From: Paenibacillus sp. FSL W8-0186
Lineage (GTDB): Bacteria; Bacillota; Bacilli; Paenibacillales; Paenibacillaceae
Direction of reading: 5' to 3'
Length of the DNA: 64,000 bases
NCBI RefSeq assembly: GCF_037969765.1
Contig: NZ_CP150207.1
Span: forward strand, 3,279,001-3,343,000
This document shows positions 36,750 through 44,929 of this stretch, piece by piece. Position numbers and translations under genes: made by a program. The first letter of the stretch is position 1; the number at the start of each line of letters is the position of its first letter. The notes beneath the pieces were generated by a model. It saw nothing but the letters and a program-made list of their open reading frames with translations, had not been told where the DNA came from and ran no database searches.

Positions 36750-37612
36750 TCTTTCACCCGTATCAACGTATTATCGCTCCATATGTTCAAGCTTACCTCG
36801 TGCTCTAGAAGGCCGAGCTCACGAGCATAAGCGAAATACAAAGCTAATCCAGCCTGCTGTTTCTCGTTAAAATCATAACATAAATTGTTAAAATAATGAC
36901 GCCAGTACTGGGGCGTTCCGCCGATTTCCCGGCACGCCCGATCCACGAGCGGGCTTAAATCGCTGAGGCTGCGGCGCTTGCTTTCTTCGAAAGCAGAACA
37001 TACCCGCGACAGGAATACTGGATGCTCCTCCGCAAAAGACTTCTGCACGGCCCACACCGCAAAGGTCATTCCGTACCCGGTCCATCTTTTCCAGACTTCC
37101 CCTAAATCGGTCACGATATAATTATGATCCCGCCAGGACGCCTCAATCGCGTGGTCACCGATCAGCAAAGCCGCATCACTGCTCTCCATCATCGCGTCCA
37201 GGTTCGGCTCGCTGTCCCAGTAGGTCGGCTTGCCGCCGTAGGCCTTCTCCATAATAATCTTCAGCAGATTAACTGAGGTCGCAGACGTATTGGTCAGAGC
37301 AATGACGCCATTGCGGATCTCCTGCGGGGGTTTCCTGGAGAATAAAAGAATGGAGTTCACGGGGCCGTCCGAGCTAACGGACAGTCCCGGAAGCAGCCAG
37401 AACCGTTCCCAGCCCAGCCCGAAGGCAAACGAGGATACCGGCGCGATATCGAGCGAGCCGCTCAGCATGCCCCGGTTCAGCAGCGAAGGCACCTCCGTTA
37501 CGAGGCTAGGGCTGCCGGGCAGCATATTCGTATCGAAATAATGAAATACAGGCCAGACGTTGCTGTACTTAATCCGTCCAATCAAGACGTCGTCATTGCT
37601 CCTGTTCTTCAC
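36746..37612 (-). CDS. mqnA: Chorismate dehydratase (futalosine pathway)
   Basis: MqnA converts chorismate to 3-enolpyruvylbenzoate, the first step of futalosine-type menaquinone synthesis. The ~288-residue protein has the periplasmic-binding-like fold typical of the family: GRIKYSNVWPVFHYF, LNRGMLSGSLDIAPVSSFAF, ALLIGDHAIEA. The GTG at 37612 follows GGGGGGAG and overlaps ubiX by 20 bases; a TTG 12 codons earlier is less likely. The product would feed the prenyltransferase pathway in the same operon. Confidence 0.9.
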   Translation of the reverse strand: MKNRSNDDVLIGRIKYSNVWPVFHYFDTNMLPGSPSLVTEVPSLLNRGMLSGSLDIAPVSSFAFGLGWERFWLLPGLSVSSDGPVNSILLFSRKPPQEIRNGVIALTNTSATSVNLLKIIMEKAYGGKPTYWDSEPNLDAMMESSDAALLIGDHAIEASWRDHNYIVTDLGEVWKRWTGYGMTFAVWAVQKSFAEEHPVFLSRVCSAFEESKRRSLSDLSPLVDRACREIGGTPQYWRHYFNNLCYDFNEKQQAGLALYFAYARELGLLEHEVSLNIWSDNTLIRVKE

Positions 37613-38222
37613 GTTGCTCCCCCCATCTGGTAAACAGATTATGTTCAATTCTCAAGCTGTCTAGTACTTTACCAACCAAGAAAGAGACCAGGTCATCGAT
37701 ATTCTGCGGGCCGAAATAAAATGCCGGCATGGCCGGAACGATCCGAACTCCAAGCTTGGCCAGCTTCAGCATGTTCTCCAGATGAATCGCATGCAGCGGC
37801 GTTTCACGCGGTACTAGAATGAGCGGCCGGCCTTCTTTCAGCATCACGTCCGCCGCACGGGTCAGCAAATTATCCGACGCGCCGTGGGCAATTCCGGAGA
37901 GGGTCCCCATCGAGCACGGCATGACGATCATGCCGTCTACCAAATAAGAACCGCTGGCGATCGTTGCACCGATATCGGCGATCGGATGATAAACGTACTG
38001 CCCCGAGAAGCCCGCGAAGTGCTCTTGCAGGACCGCTTCACGGTCCGATGTATTCCAGCCAAGCTCCTCTTTGATGACCCGCCAGCCGGCATTCGTAATG
38101 ACAAGATGCACGTCAAATCCAAGCTGCAGCAGGGACTGTACCAATTTCACGCCATAAATCGAGCCGCTAGCCCCCGTAATGCCGACAACCATCCCTTTTC
38201 GTCTCTCAGTGCTGCTGCCCAT
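37593..38222 (-). CDS. ubiX: UbiX/MqnM-type flavin prenyltransferase
   Basis: A 209-residue flavoprotein family member with GITGASGSIYGVKLVQSL at the N-terminus, MPCSMGTLSGIAHGASDNLLTRAADVMLKE and LVPRETPLHAIH. UbiX makes prenylated FMN for a UbiD-type decarboxylase; in the late futalosine pathway the corresponding pair is MqnM/MqnL. The UbiD partner is not in this window. The ATG shares a base with the preceding stop codon (TGATG). Confidence 0.92.
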   Translation of the reverse strand: MGSSTERRKGMVVGITGASGSIYGVKLVQSLLQLGFDVHLVITNAGWRVIKEELGWNTSDREAVLQEHFAGFSGQYVYHPIADIGATIASGSYLVDGMIVMPCSMGTLSGIAHGASDNLLTRAADVMLKEGRPLILVPRETPLHAIHLENMLKLAKLGVRIVPAMPAFYFGPQNIDDLVSFLVGKVLDSLRIEHNLFTRWGEQREEQEQ

Positions 38223-39094
38223 CAATAGTGCCGCACCACCAAATCAATCAAGGTGAACGAGAATACCACGATGCTGAGGACACCGTTCATCAGGAAGAAG
38301 GACGTCTGCAATCGGCTGAGATCGCTAGGCGATACGATGTAATGCTCATAAAATAAAATCAAATAAGCGATTATCATTCCGGCGATGTACCACCAGCCCA
38401 AATCGCTGAGCAGCAGCAGAGCAATAAAGCCGACAGCGGTGATGATATGAAACGCCTGGGCAATCTTCAGTGAAGCCGCTACCCCGAATCGTACCGGGAT
38501 AGAATACAGCCCCTCTGTCTTGTCAAATTCGACATCCTGACAAGCATAGACGATATCGAAGCCGGCCACCCAAAACGTCACGGTAGCAAACAGGATCATA
38601 GCGGTCAGATCCACCTTGCCTGTCACAGCAACCCAGCCGCCAAGCGGAGCGAGCGCGATCGTCAAGCCCAGCACGACATGGCAGAGCCAAGTAAATCGCT
38701 TCGTATAGGAGTACAGCACCAGCATGACGACGGCAATCGGCAGCAGCTTCATTGCCAGCGGATCCAGCTTGGCCGCAGCCCAGAACAGCAGGGCAAACGA
38801 CACGATAATAAAAATGAGAACTTCCCCGATCTTGAGGAGTCCGGCAGGAATCGCCCGATTCGCCGTCCGGGGGTTCTTCTTGTCGCTCACCCGGTCGATG
38901 AGACGGTTAAGCCCCATTGCAGCGCTTCTTGCACCGAACATCGCCAGCAGCACCCAGCCGATCTGCCCCCATGACGGAAATGTCTGATGAATCATGACCG
39001 AGCCGAGCAATGAGCCCATAAAGGCAAAAGGCAGGGCAAATACGGTATGTTCAAATTTGATCATCTGTAAAAAAATAATAGCTTTTCTAAACAT
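38222..39094 (-). CDS. UbiA-family prenyltransferase (MqnP-like)
   Basis: A 290-residue membrane protein with about eight helices. The prenyl diphosphate Asp motifs are in MGLNRLIDRVSDKKNPRTANR and DIVYACQDVEFDKTEGLYS. It would attach the heptaprenyl chain to the aromatic ring. With mqnA and ubiX in the same operon it is best read as MqnP rather than MenA; that choice is inference. ATG at 39094 is set by AAAGGAG seven bases upstream and overlaps menG by eight bases. Confidence 0.88.
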   Translation of the reverse strand: MFRKAIIFLQMIKFEHTVFALPFAFMGSLLGSVMIHQTFPSWGQIGWVLLAMFGARSAAMGLNRLIDRVSDKKNPRTANRAIPAGLLKIGEVLIFIIVSFALLFWAAAKLDPLAMKLLPIAVVMLVLYSYTKRFTWLCHVVLGLTIALAPLGGWVAVTGKVDLTAMILFATVTFWVAGFDIVYACQDVEFDKTEGLYSIPVRFGVAASLKIAQAFHIITAVGFIALLLLSDLGWWYIAGMIIAYLILFYEHYIVSPSDLSRLQTSFFLMNGVLSIVVFSFTLIDLVVRHY

Positions 39095-39812
39095 GAGGCG
39101 TCTCCTTTGTACCGATATGTAAGGCGGCGACTCCACCCGTTAAAGGATACGCTTCGACCTTCTGCAGGCCGGTTTCCCGGAAAATCTGAGCCAGCTCGTC
39201 CCTTCCTGGAAAAGCGGCTAGCGAATCAGGCAGCCATTTGTACTGCTCATAGCGTTTGGCGAACAGTTTGCCAAGCAGCGGCATCACCTTTTGGAAATAG
39301 AAATAATAAATTCCCTTAAACGGCTGCCAGGTCGGCTTGGACATTTCCAGGCAGACAACCATGCCTCCGGGCTTGACTACCCGCTGCATTTCGCGAAGCA
39401 CCTGATGCAGGTCGGGCACGTTGCGCAGGCCGAAGCCGATCGTGGCATATTGGAAGGTATTATCCTCAAAAGGAAGATTCATCGCATTGCCCTGCACAAG
39501 CGAAATCCGATCGCTCAGCCCGCGTTCATTCACCTTGCGGCGGCCGAACTGCAGCATATTCTCGCTGAAATCCAGGCCAGTGATTTGTCCTCCGCTGGCC
39601 TCGGCCATGCTGATGGTCCAATCGCAGGTACCGCAGCAAAGATCGATTGCCGTATCCCCCGGCGACATATTCATCTTCGCCATCGTAAACTTGCGCCAGG
39701 CTTTATGCCGCCTGAAGCTGATAATATCGTTCATAATATCGTATTTGGGAGCTATATTCTCGAATACCGCATGGACAAACTGCTCCTTTGGTTCAGATGT
39801 AGAATTGCTCAT
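39087..39812 (-). CDS. menG: Demethylmenaquinone methyltransferase
   Basis: MenG/UbiE methyltransferase of 241 residues. The SAM-binding motif is AIDLCCGTCDWTISMAEASG; family signatures YDIMNDIISFRRHKAWR and FGLRNVPD are present. Final methylation of menaquinone. Placed between hepS and the prenyltransferase, as in the hepS-menG-hepT cluster of Bacillus with three genes inserted. Confidence 0.96.
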   Translation of the reverse strand: MSNSTSEPKEQFVHAVFENIAPKYDIMNDIISFRRHKAWRKFTMAKMNMSPGDTAIDLCCGTCDWTISMAEASGGQITGLDFSENMLQFGRRKVNERGLSDRISLVQGNAMNLPFEDNTFQYATIGFGLRNVPDLHQVLREMQRVVKPGGMVVCLEMSKPTWQPFKGIYYFYFQKVMPLLGKLFAKRYEQYKWLPDSLAAFPGRDELAQIFRETGLQKVEAYPLTGGVAALHIGTKETPHV

Positions 39813-39826
39813 CTTCGTCTCTCACC

Positions 39827-40693
39827 TTACCCTTCCTGCATTGCACGACGCTGCGTTGATAGTGCGGTACGAAACGGTTCGACAATCGCAGCCAGCTCGG
39901 ACTGCTCCTTGTCCTCCTTTAGTTCCTGAACGAGCACTTGAACCCGCTCTACGGATTGATGCAGCTTGTGAACAAGCTGCTCGTTCACGTCGTATTTGGC
40001 CAGAAGCGAAGACCACTCCCTCCGGTCGACCTTGCGCCGTGAAATGGCTTCTTTGTCCTCAGCCGTACCCGTTTCCATAATCCGCAAATAAGCGAAGCCT
40101 TGGCGTTCCTCCGGCAGCATGCTGCTGGCCTTCATTTCACCAAGCACGACCTCGCAGCGGCTAAGCTCAGCCAGCAGCAATCTCCACAGATTTTGCAGCG
40201 GCTTGTCCATCAGATGGGAGAACGATTGGAACAAGCCCATCTTGATTTGTGTGCATTCCTTCAAATATTCTTCCGTAGGCAGAAGCTTCTTCAGCTTGTT
40301 GTAGAGCCCAACCTTCAGCCGGTTGACTTCGCAAATCGCTGTGCTCATGGAAGACACCAGTTCAATTTGTCCTGCCTTCGCAAGCAGCTCATAGAACAGG
40401 CTGCTGAAATAATCGCCCGCCAGTACCTTAAGCTGGCGGGATCGCATGCTCCGCTCCTCCTTGCAGGTCGAGTCGACATCGATCATGTCATGCGTGTCGA
40501 GCCCGAGCTGTACGAGAAAAGCCGCCAGTGCGGAGGTCTCATGCGCCCGAATTTTGCTGCTGTCACGGATGTTTAGAAACATATAAAGCAAACGAACACG
40601 GGCAACCGGATATTCCGGTAGCGCCGTGTGGTTGGTAATCATGTCGTATCCGACATATTTATGTGCCATTTCAGTTATGCGATAAGGTTTCAT
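39827..40693 (-). CDS. hepS: Heptaprenyl diphosphate synthase component I
   Basis: The non-catalytic chain-length subunit that pairs with HepT. The 288-residue helical protein shows the HepS pattern KVLAGDYFSSLFYELLAKAG near residue 90, resembling the first Asp-rich region of prenyltransferases without its full motif. Longer than some family members because of a charged C-terminal coiled-coil (VQVLVQELKEDKEQSELAAI). First gene of the menaquinone cluster. Confidence 0.9.
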   Translation of the reverse strand: MKPYRITEMAHKYVGYDMITNHTALPEYPVARVRLLYMFLNIRDSSKIRAHETSALAAFLVQLGLDTHDMIDVDSTCKEERSMRSRQLKVLAGDYFSSLFYELLAKAGQIELVSSMSTAICEVNRLKVGLYNKLKKLLPTEEYLKECTQIKMGLFQSFSHLMDKPLQNLWRLLLAELSRCEVVLGEMKASSMLPEERQGFAYLRIMETGTAEDKEAISRRKVDRREWSSLLAKYDVNEQLVHKLHQSVERVQVLVQELKEDKEQSELAAIVEPFRTALSTQRRAMQEG

Positions 40694-40771
40694 CCTCTGC
40701 CTCCGAGCCGCTAATACTGACAGTCTCTTCTGAAATGATGGTTAATTCAAAGAGATGTCACAATCCTGTCT

Positions 40772-40802
40772 ATTATAGCATATGTTATTTCGCCGCGCAC
40801 AA
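40772..40802 (-). promoter_or_regulatory. Promoter of the hepS-hepT menaquinone operon
   Basis: Extended -10 TGCTATAAT (40780-40772) with a -35-like TTGTGC (40802-40797) at 19 bases. Start near 40765, about 70 bases before hepS. Confidence 0.65.
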
Positions 40803-40852
40803 GATACGGCGCTTATTTCGCAATAAAATATAAGTCTTCGCAAGCCTATGGG

Positions 40853-41398
40853 TTACTTGTGGATCATCGTCTTCCACAGACTTGTTTCCGTAACCCTGAA
40901 CCAGCGTTTCAGCTCATGGCTTAATTCCAGGTCGCCCCGGGTCCGCAGCTCCTCAAGGGCATCCTTGGGCCACTCCCCCCGGCGCACATCCGCAGCCAGC
41001 AGCAAGTATTTATTTCCGAGCCACCTGTCCTCCGCTATGAACCGCACCAGCAGGCGATGCACGTTGCTCGTACCTGCAAAGGCGCGATCAATGGCTTGAG
41101 CAAGTCCTTGATATAGTCTGTCCGGTTGATCGGCCCCTTCCGTAATCCTGAAATCAAGCGACAACACGCTTCCGCTCAACTCGACCTTGGCAACGGGGAC
41201 AAGCAGCTTCCAAGCGATCAGCTCATCGACTAGATTATCATGATTCAGTTCCACAGGCTGCTCATGCTTGTCGAGCAGAGCTGCATTGGCCGGGGCGGCC
41301 TCGCCTGCCTCTCCGCCAAGCCAAGATACGGCCGCCAACAGGACGGCACAGCCCATCGAAATCAGCAGCGCCTGTACAATAATGGTAGTACGCTTCAT
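40853..41398 (-). CDS. Unrecognised exported protein (181 residues)
   Basis: I do not recognise this family. Residues 5-30 form a signal peptide or membrane anchor (IIVQALLISMGCAVLLAAVS); the rest is a soluble mixed domain (VELSGSVLSLDFRITE, RLLVRFIAEDRWLG). GGGAG lies eight bases before the ATG. It sits between mtrB and hepS, a place with no gene in B. subtilis, and is separated from both by a terminator and a promoter. A cell-envelope role is only a guess. Confidence 0.6.
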   Translation of the reverse strand: MKRTTIIVQALLISMGCAVLLAAVSWLGGEAGEAAPANAALLDKHEQPVELNHDNLVDELIAWKLLVPVAKVELSGSVLSLDFRITEGADQPDRLYQGLAQAIDRAFAGTSNVHRLLVRFIAEDRWLGNKYLLLAADVRRGEWPKDALEELRTRGDLELSHELKRWFRVTETSLWKTMIHK

Positions 41399-41468
41399 GA
41401 GGCATTCTCCCTTGGTTTTTGACCTGGTTATATTCTGCCCTATATGGTCTATACCCCATTGTACAATT

Positions 41469-41490
41469 AAAAAAAGCAGGCTATGCCTGC
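41469..41490 (-). terminator. Intrinsic terminator after mtrB
   Basis: GCAGGC-ata-GCCTGC followed by seven T on the minus strand, ten bases after the mtrB stop codon. Confidence 0.92.
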
Positions 41491-41500
41491 AAAATCAAAA

Positions 41501-41761
41501 TCATTCTTCTGTATCGATTCTGCCGTGCTTGGTCATAACGACAGCTTTACCTCTAATTTTCACCGCCGACGTATGGTCGGTAAATTGGGCGATGAGCACC
41601 TCGCCCTTGTCCAGCTTCTCCGTATGATGGAAGCGCGTGTCCTTGCCACGGGTAAGCCCGATGACCTGCACGCCCTGCTCCTTCGCCTTCACGACGAAAT
41701 AATCGCCGTTATTTACGTTTCGCTCTTCCCCGCTGCCGGCACTCTGATTGTGCTGATCCAT
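41501..41761 (-). CDS. mtrB: Trp RNA-binding attenuation protein TRAP
   Basis: An 86-residue orthologue of B. subtilis TRAP, with about ten extra N-terminal residues. The core matches closely: [40 protein letters not shown] and RGKAVVM. The Lys-x-Arg of KIRGK and Lys of EKLDKG correspond to residues that contact GAG triplets, and TRGKDT/FTDHTS line the tryptophan pocket. The 11-mer ring binds the trp leader when tryptophan is abundant. Here it follows hbs directly; folE (mtrA), its operon partner in B. subtilis, is missing. Confidence 0.95.
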   Translation of the reverse strand: MDQHNQSAGSGEERNVNNGDYFVVKAKEQGVQVIGLTRGKDTRFHHTEKLDKGEVLIAQFTDHTSAVKIRGKAVVMTKHGRIDTEE

Positions 41762-41820
41762 CCTGTGCGATTCCTCCCATCGGATAAATACACTGAAGAA
41801 CTACATCCATCCGTCCCTTA

Positions 41821-41852
41821 AAAGAAAAGGCCGTGAACAAGCGCCCACGGAC
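41821..41852 (-). terminator. Intrinsic terminator after hbs
   Basis: CCGTG/CACGG-centred hairpin (GTCCGTG/CACGGCC with one mismatch) followed by TTTTCTTTT on the minus strand, about 30 bases after the hbs stop codon. Confidence 0.75.
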
Positions 41853-41881
41853 TTTTTACCAGAGAAGATATGTAGAAATCT

Positions 41882-42154
41882 TTATTTAATTCCGTCTTTG
41901 AGCGCTTTACCTGGTTTGAATGCAGGAATTTTGCTCGCAGGGATTTCGATTTCCTCTCCTGTTTGCGGGTTACGTCCTTTACGGGCGGAACGTTCGCGAA
42001 CTTCAAAGTTGCCAAAACCAACCAGTTGTACTTTGTCGCCGTTTTGCAGCGCCGTGGAGATCGCCTCAAATACAGCGTCAACCGCTTTAGCTGCGTCTTT
42101 CTTGGAAAGCTCCGTGCTCTCAGCAACTTGGTTCACCAAATCGGATTTATTCAT
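41882..42154 (-). CDS. hbs: DNA-binding protein HU
   Basis: Nucleoid protein of 90 residues. Typical HU sequence: [53 protein letters not shown] with the DNA-intercalating proline region, and [12 protein letters not shown] at 42154 has GGAGG nine bases upstream. Own promoter in the ~180-base gap upstream. Confidence 0.97.
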   Translation of the reverse strand: MNKSDLVNQVAESTELSKKDAAKAVDAVFEAISTALQNGDKVQLVGFGNFEVRERSARKGRNPQTGEEIEIPASKIPAFKPGKALKDGIK

Positions 42155-42273
42155 CAAAACTCACCTCCCCGTTCAAAAATACATCACTCTGATATTCTGT
42201 GTTTCCGTTTTACCGCAGAATATACGTTATTCTACATTATTACTGGATATTTGCCCAGCAAAAGTTCATTTGG

Positions 42274-42294
42274 CCGCAGCCGTCAAAGCTGCGG
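42274..42294. terminator. Hairpin after the sugar transporter operon
   Basis: CCGCAGC-tttgacg-GCTGCGG on the minus strand, 44 bases after the permease stop and before hbs. A perfect 7-base-pair GC stem, but followed by CCAAATGAACTTTT rather than a clean T-run, so weak as a terminator. Confidence 0.5.
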
Positions 42295-42337
42295 AACAAA
42301 CTTATAGTAATACAGCCCATCTAGAATTTCAAGTTTT

Positions 42338-43324
42338 TTAAGTCCTAGACCGGTTCAGCACGTAAAAAGTGATCGACAAAGCAAGCACTAGTACCGAGCC
42401 CTTCACGATGTCATGCGCGAAATATTGAACATTCATCATGGTTAGTCCGTTAACGAGTACGCCGATGAGTACCGAGCCGATAAAAGTGCCGATAATGTTC
42501 GGTTTGCCCGCGCCGAAGACGGAAAAGCCGACAAAAGTGGCGGCAACTGCCTCCATCAGCAGAGGAGCTCCTGCGTCGATTTGTCCCGAACCGACCCGCG
42601 AAGCGAAGAGCAGTCCGCCAATGGCCGCAAATACGCCAGACGCCATGTAGGCGAACATCCGCACTTTCTTCACCTTGATCCCCGACAGTCTTGCCGCTTC
42701 CTCGTTGCCCCCGGTGATATAGATTTGCCGGCCATATTTGGTCCGGGTCAGAAACAGATGAACGACGATCACGAAAAAGATGAGTAGAATGACGCTGATC
42801 GGAATCCCAAGGAACTCCCCTTGTCCCAGCAGCAGGAAGGTTTTATCCATTTTGCCCGCCGCTTTGCTTCCGTCCGGGAATTGCATATTGTTGTAGATCG
42901 TATACCCTTGGGCATACGTTTTCTGGATTCCCGCGACGATATACATCATCGCCAAGGTCGCCAGCAAATCTGGAATCCTCATTTTGATGATTAGAAAAGC
43001 ATTCAAGAGACCGATCAAAGCCCCGATTAATAACGGAAATATGATCACAACATAAAGCGGCATCTGATACCAGATCATCAGCGATGCCGAAACGACTGTA
43101 GTTAGCGAAACCGTTGATCCCACGGATAAATCGAAGCCATCTACGGCCAGTGACAGCGTAACGCCAATCGCAACAAAGGTCACGATTGCGATCGAATTCA
43201 GAATGTCGCTTAAATTGCTGTAAGTGAAAAAGTAGGGCAGTCTGATCGAGAAAAAGGCGATGACCGCCAATACGACCGTTATCGTTCCATACCGGAACGT
43301 TACATTCATCAATCTGTCTTTCAC
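42338..43324 (-). CDS. CUT2-type sugar ABC transporter permease (RbsC/MglC family)
   Basis: A 328-residue membrane protein with about eight to ten helices. Family signatures include ALAVDGFDLSVGSTVSLTTV-like SLAVDGFDLSVGST near residue 60, MRIPDLLATLAMMYI and the EAA-like region ITGGNEEAARLSGIKVKK, which contacts the ATPase. It moves a monosaccharide or similar ligand; the substrate is not evident. The start overlaps the ATPase stop (ATGA). Confidence 0.9.
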   Translation of the reverse strand: MKDRLMNVTFRYGTITVVLAVIAFFSIRLPYFFTYSNLSDILNSIAIVTFVAIGVTLSLAVDGFDLSVGSTVSLTTVVSASLMIWYQMPLYVVIIFPLLIGALIGLLNAFLIIKMRIPDLLATLAMMYIVAGIQKTYAQGYTIYNNMQFPDGSKAAGKMDKTFLLLGQGEFLGIPISVILLIFFVIVVHLFLTRTKYGRQIYITGGNEEAARLSGIKVKKVRMFAYMASGVFAAIGGLLFASRVGSGQIDAGAPLLMEAVAATFVGFSVFGAGKPNIIGTFIGSVLIGVLVNGLTMMNVQYFAHDIVKGSVLVLALSITFYVLNRSRT

Positions 43325-44859
43325 AAATTTTCCTCCCGTCCACCGCTTGCAAAGTACATAATCTTCTCCATGGTAGCCTCGCTGCGCGGCAGTACAGCCG
43401 CAATTCTGCCGTCATACAGCACGGCGATCACATCCCCGATCCCCAGCCCTTCGTCAAGTTCGCTCGTCAAATACAGCACGCCTTTCCCCGCAGCCGCCAA
43501 TTGTCCAATAATACGGAAAATATCGCTCTTCGCCCCGATGTCGACCCCTTTAGTCGGCTCGTCGAACAGAATAATATCCGCTTCTTTCTCCAGCCATTTG
43601 CCGATAGCCACCTTCTGCTGGTTTCCTCCGCTCAAATATTTTACGGGCAGCTTGGCCGAAGCCGTCTTAATGCCCAGCGAGGAAATTATGCGCTCGGCAA
43701 GGCTCCGCTCCCGGTTTCCGGAAATAAAGCTGAAACGGCTGATCCGATTGAGCAGGGGCAGGCTGATATTGCGCTCCACAGACTCCTCCATGACGATTCC
43801 CTGCTTGCGCCGCTCTTCGGGCACGCTGACGATACCCGCCGCAATGGCATCCGCCGGCTGCTTGAACAGCATCCTGCGGCCTCCCATGCAAATCTCCCCG
43901 CCGTCCGGACGGTCCGCCCCGGCTAGCATCCGGGCGATTTCCGTCTTGCCGGCGCCAACCAGGCCGACGACGGCCACGATTTGCCCGCTGCGCACCGTCA
44001 GATCGACGCCTTTGACTTTGCGGCCCTGACGCAGCCCGTTAACGCTTAGAACGATGTCGCCGATCTCGGCAGGAACCTTGGGAAACTCTTCCGCAAAGCT
44101 CTTCCCCAGCATTTGGGCGACCAGCTCCTCCATACTCAAAGCGCCGACCGGTCCGGAATGCACCTTTGTTCCGTCCCGCATCACCGTGACATAGTCAGCA
44201 TGCTCCATCACCTCGGGCAAGCGGTGAGTTATAAAGACGCATGCCGTCCCCCGATGTCTTAGCTCGCTTAATATGCGAAAAAAAGTATCCGCCTCCGAAC
44301 CGCTAAGCGGAGCCGTAGGCTCGTCAAAAATAATGACCTTCGCATCCTGCCTGACGATCCGTGCGAGCAGCACCATCTGCTTTTCAGCAATCGTTAAATC
44401 GACGACCTTTCTCTTGACAGGAATATCTACTTGAAGCGATGCCAGTATTTGCTCCGCCTCTTGCGCCTGGCGCCTAGGACTGATCCACGCCTTGCCGTCC
44501 GAGGCTCCAATCGCATCCAGCATAACGTTCTCCGCGACCGTAAGTTGGGGAACGAGGCTAGCGTCTACCTCCTGATAGACGCAATGGATACCGAGCCGCT
44601 TCGCATCTGCAGGCGATTTATGCCTCACGCCCCCTCCGTTCAGCAGCATTGTCCCTTCATCGTACTCATAGGCCCCTGCCAAAATTTTCATCAACGTGCT
44701 CTTGCCTGCTCCGTTCGCACCGAGCAGCGCATGCACTTCTCCGCCTCTTAAGCCGAAATCGACGCCGCGAAGAGCCGGAATGCCAGCGAACGACTTTGTA
44801 ATTCCTTTCATCTGCAGCACATACTGTTCTTCCGTTTTTTTTATTGCCGATGTCGCCAA
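43321..44859 (-). CDS. CUT2-type sugar ABC transporter ATPase (RbsA/MglA family)
   Basis: A 512-residue protein with two ABC domains. Domain 1: Walker A GANGAGKSTLMK near residue 48, degenerate signature LTIAEKQMVLLA, Walker B VIIFDEPTAPLS. Domain 2: Walker A-like GLVGAGKTEIAR near 290, full signature LSGGNQQKVAIGKWL and IILFDEPTKGVDIG. This asymmetry is usual in RbsA-like proteins. Stands 70 bases after the binding-protein gene, behind a terminator. Confidence 0.92.
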   Translation of the reverse strand: MATSAIKKTEEQYVLQMKGITKSFAGIPALRGVDFGLRGGEVHALLGANGAGKSTLMKILAGAYEYDEGTMLLNGGGVRHKSPADAKRLGIHCVYQEVDASLVPQLTVAENVMLDAIGASDGKAWISPRRQAQEAEQILASLQVDIPVKRKVVDLTIAEKQMVLLARIVRQDAKVIIFDEPTAPLSGSEADTFFRILSELRHRGTACVFITHRLPEVMEHADYVTVMRDGTKVHSGPVGALSMEELVAQMLGKSFAEEFPKVPAEIGDIVLSVNGLRQGRKVKGVDLTVRSGQIVAVVGLVGAGKTEIARMLAGADRPDGGEICMGGRRMLFKQPADAIAAGIVSVPEERRKQGIVMEESVERNISLPLLNRISRFSFISGNRERSLAERIISSLGIKTASAKLPVKYLSGGNQQKVAIGKWLEKEADIILFDEPTKGVDIGAKSDIFRIIGQLAAAGKGVLYLTSELDEGLGIGDVIAVLYDGRIAAVLPRSEATMEKIMYFASGGREENL

Positions 44860-44880
44860 TTAGCAGCACTCCCTTATTCA

Positions 44881-44908
44881 AAAAAAGCGCGCCCACCGGC
44901 GCGCCTTT
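44881..44908 (-). terminator. Partial terminator between binding-protein and ATPase genes
   Basis: Minus-strand GC-rich hairpin (GGCGCGCC-ggt-GGGCGCGC, imperfect by one bulge) followed by seven T. Terminators in this position commonly make the binding protein more abundant than the membrane components. Confidence 0.8.
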
Positions 44909-44929
44909 CGCATTTTACAGCCCTAGCTC

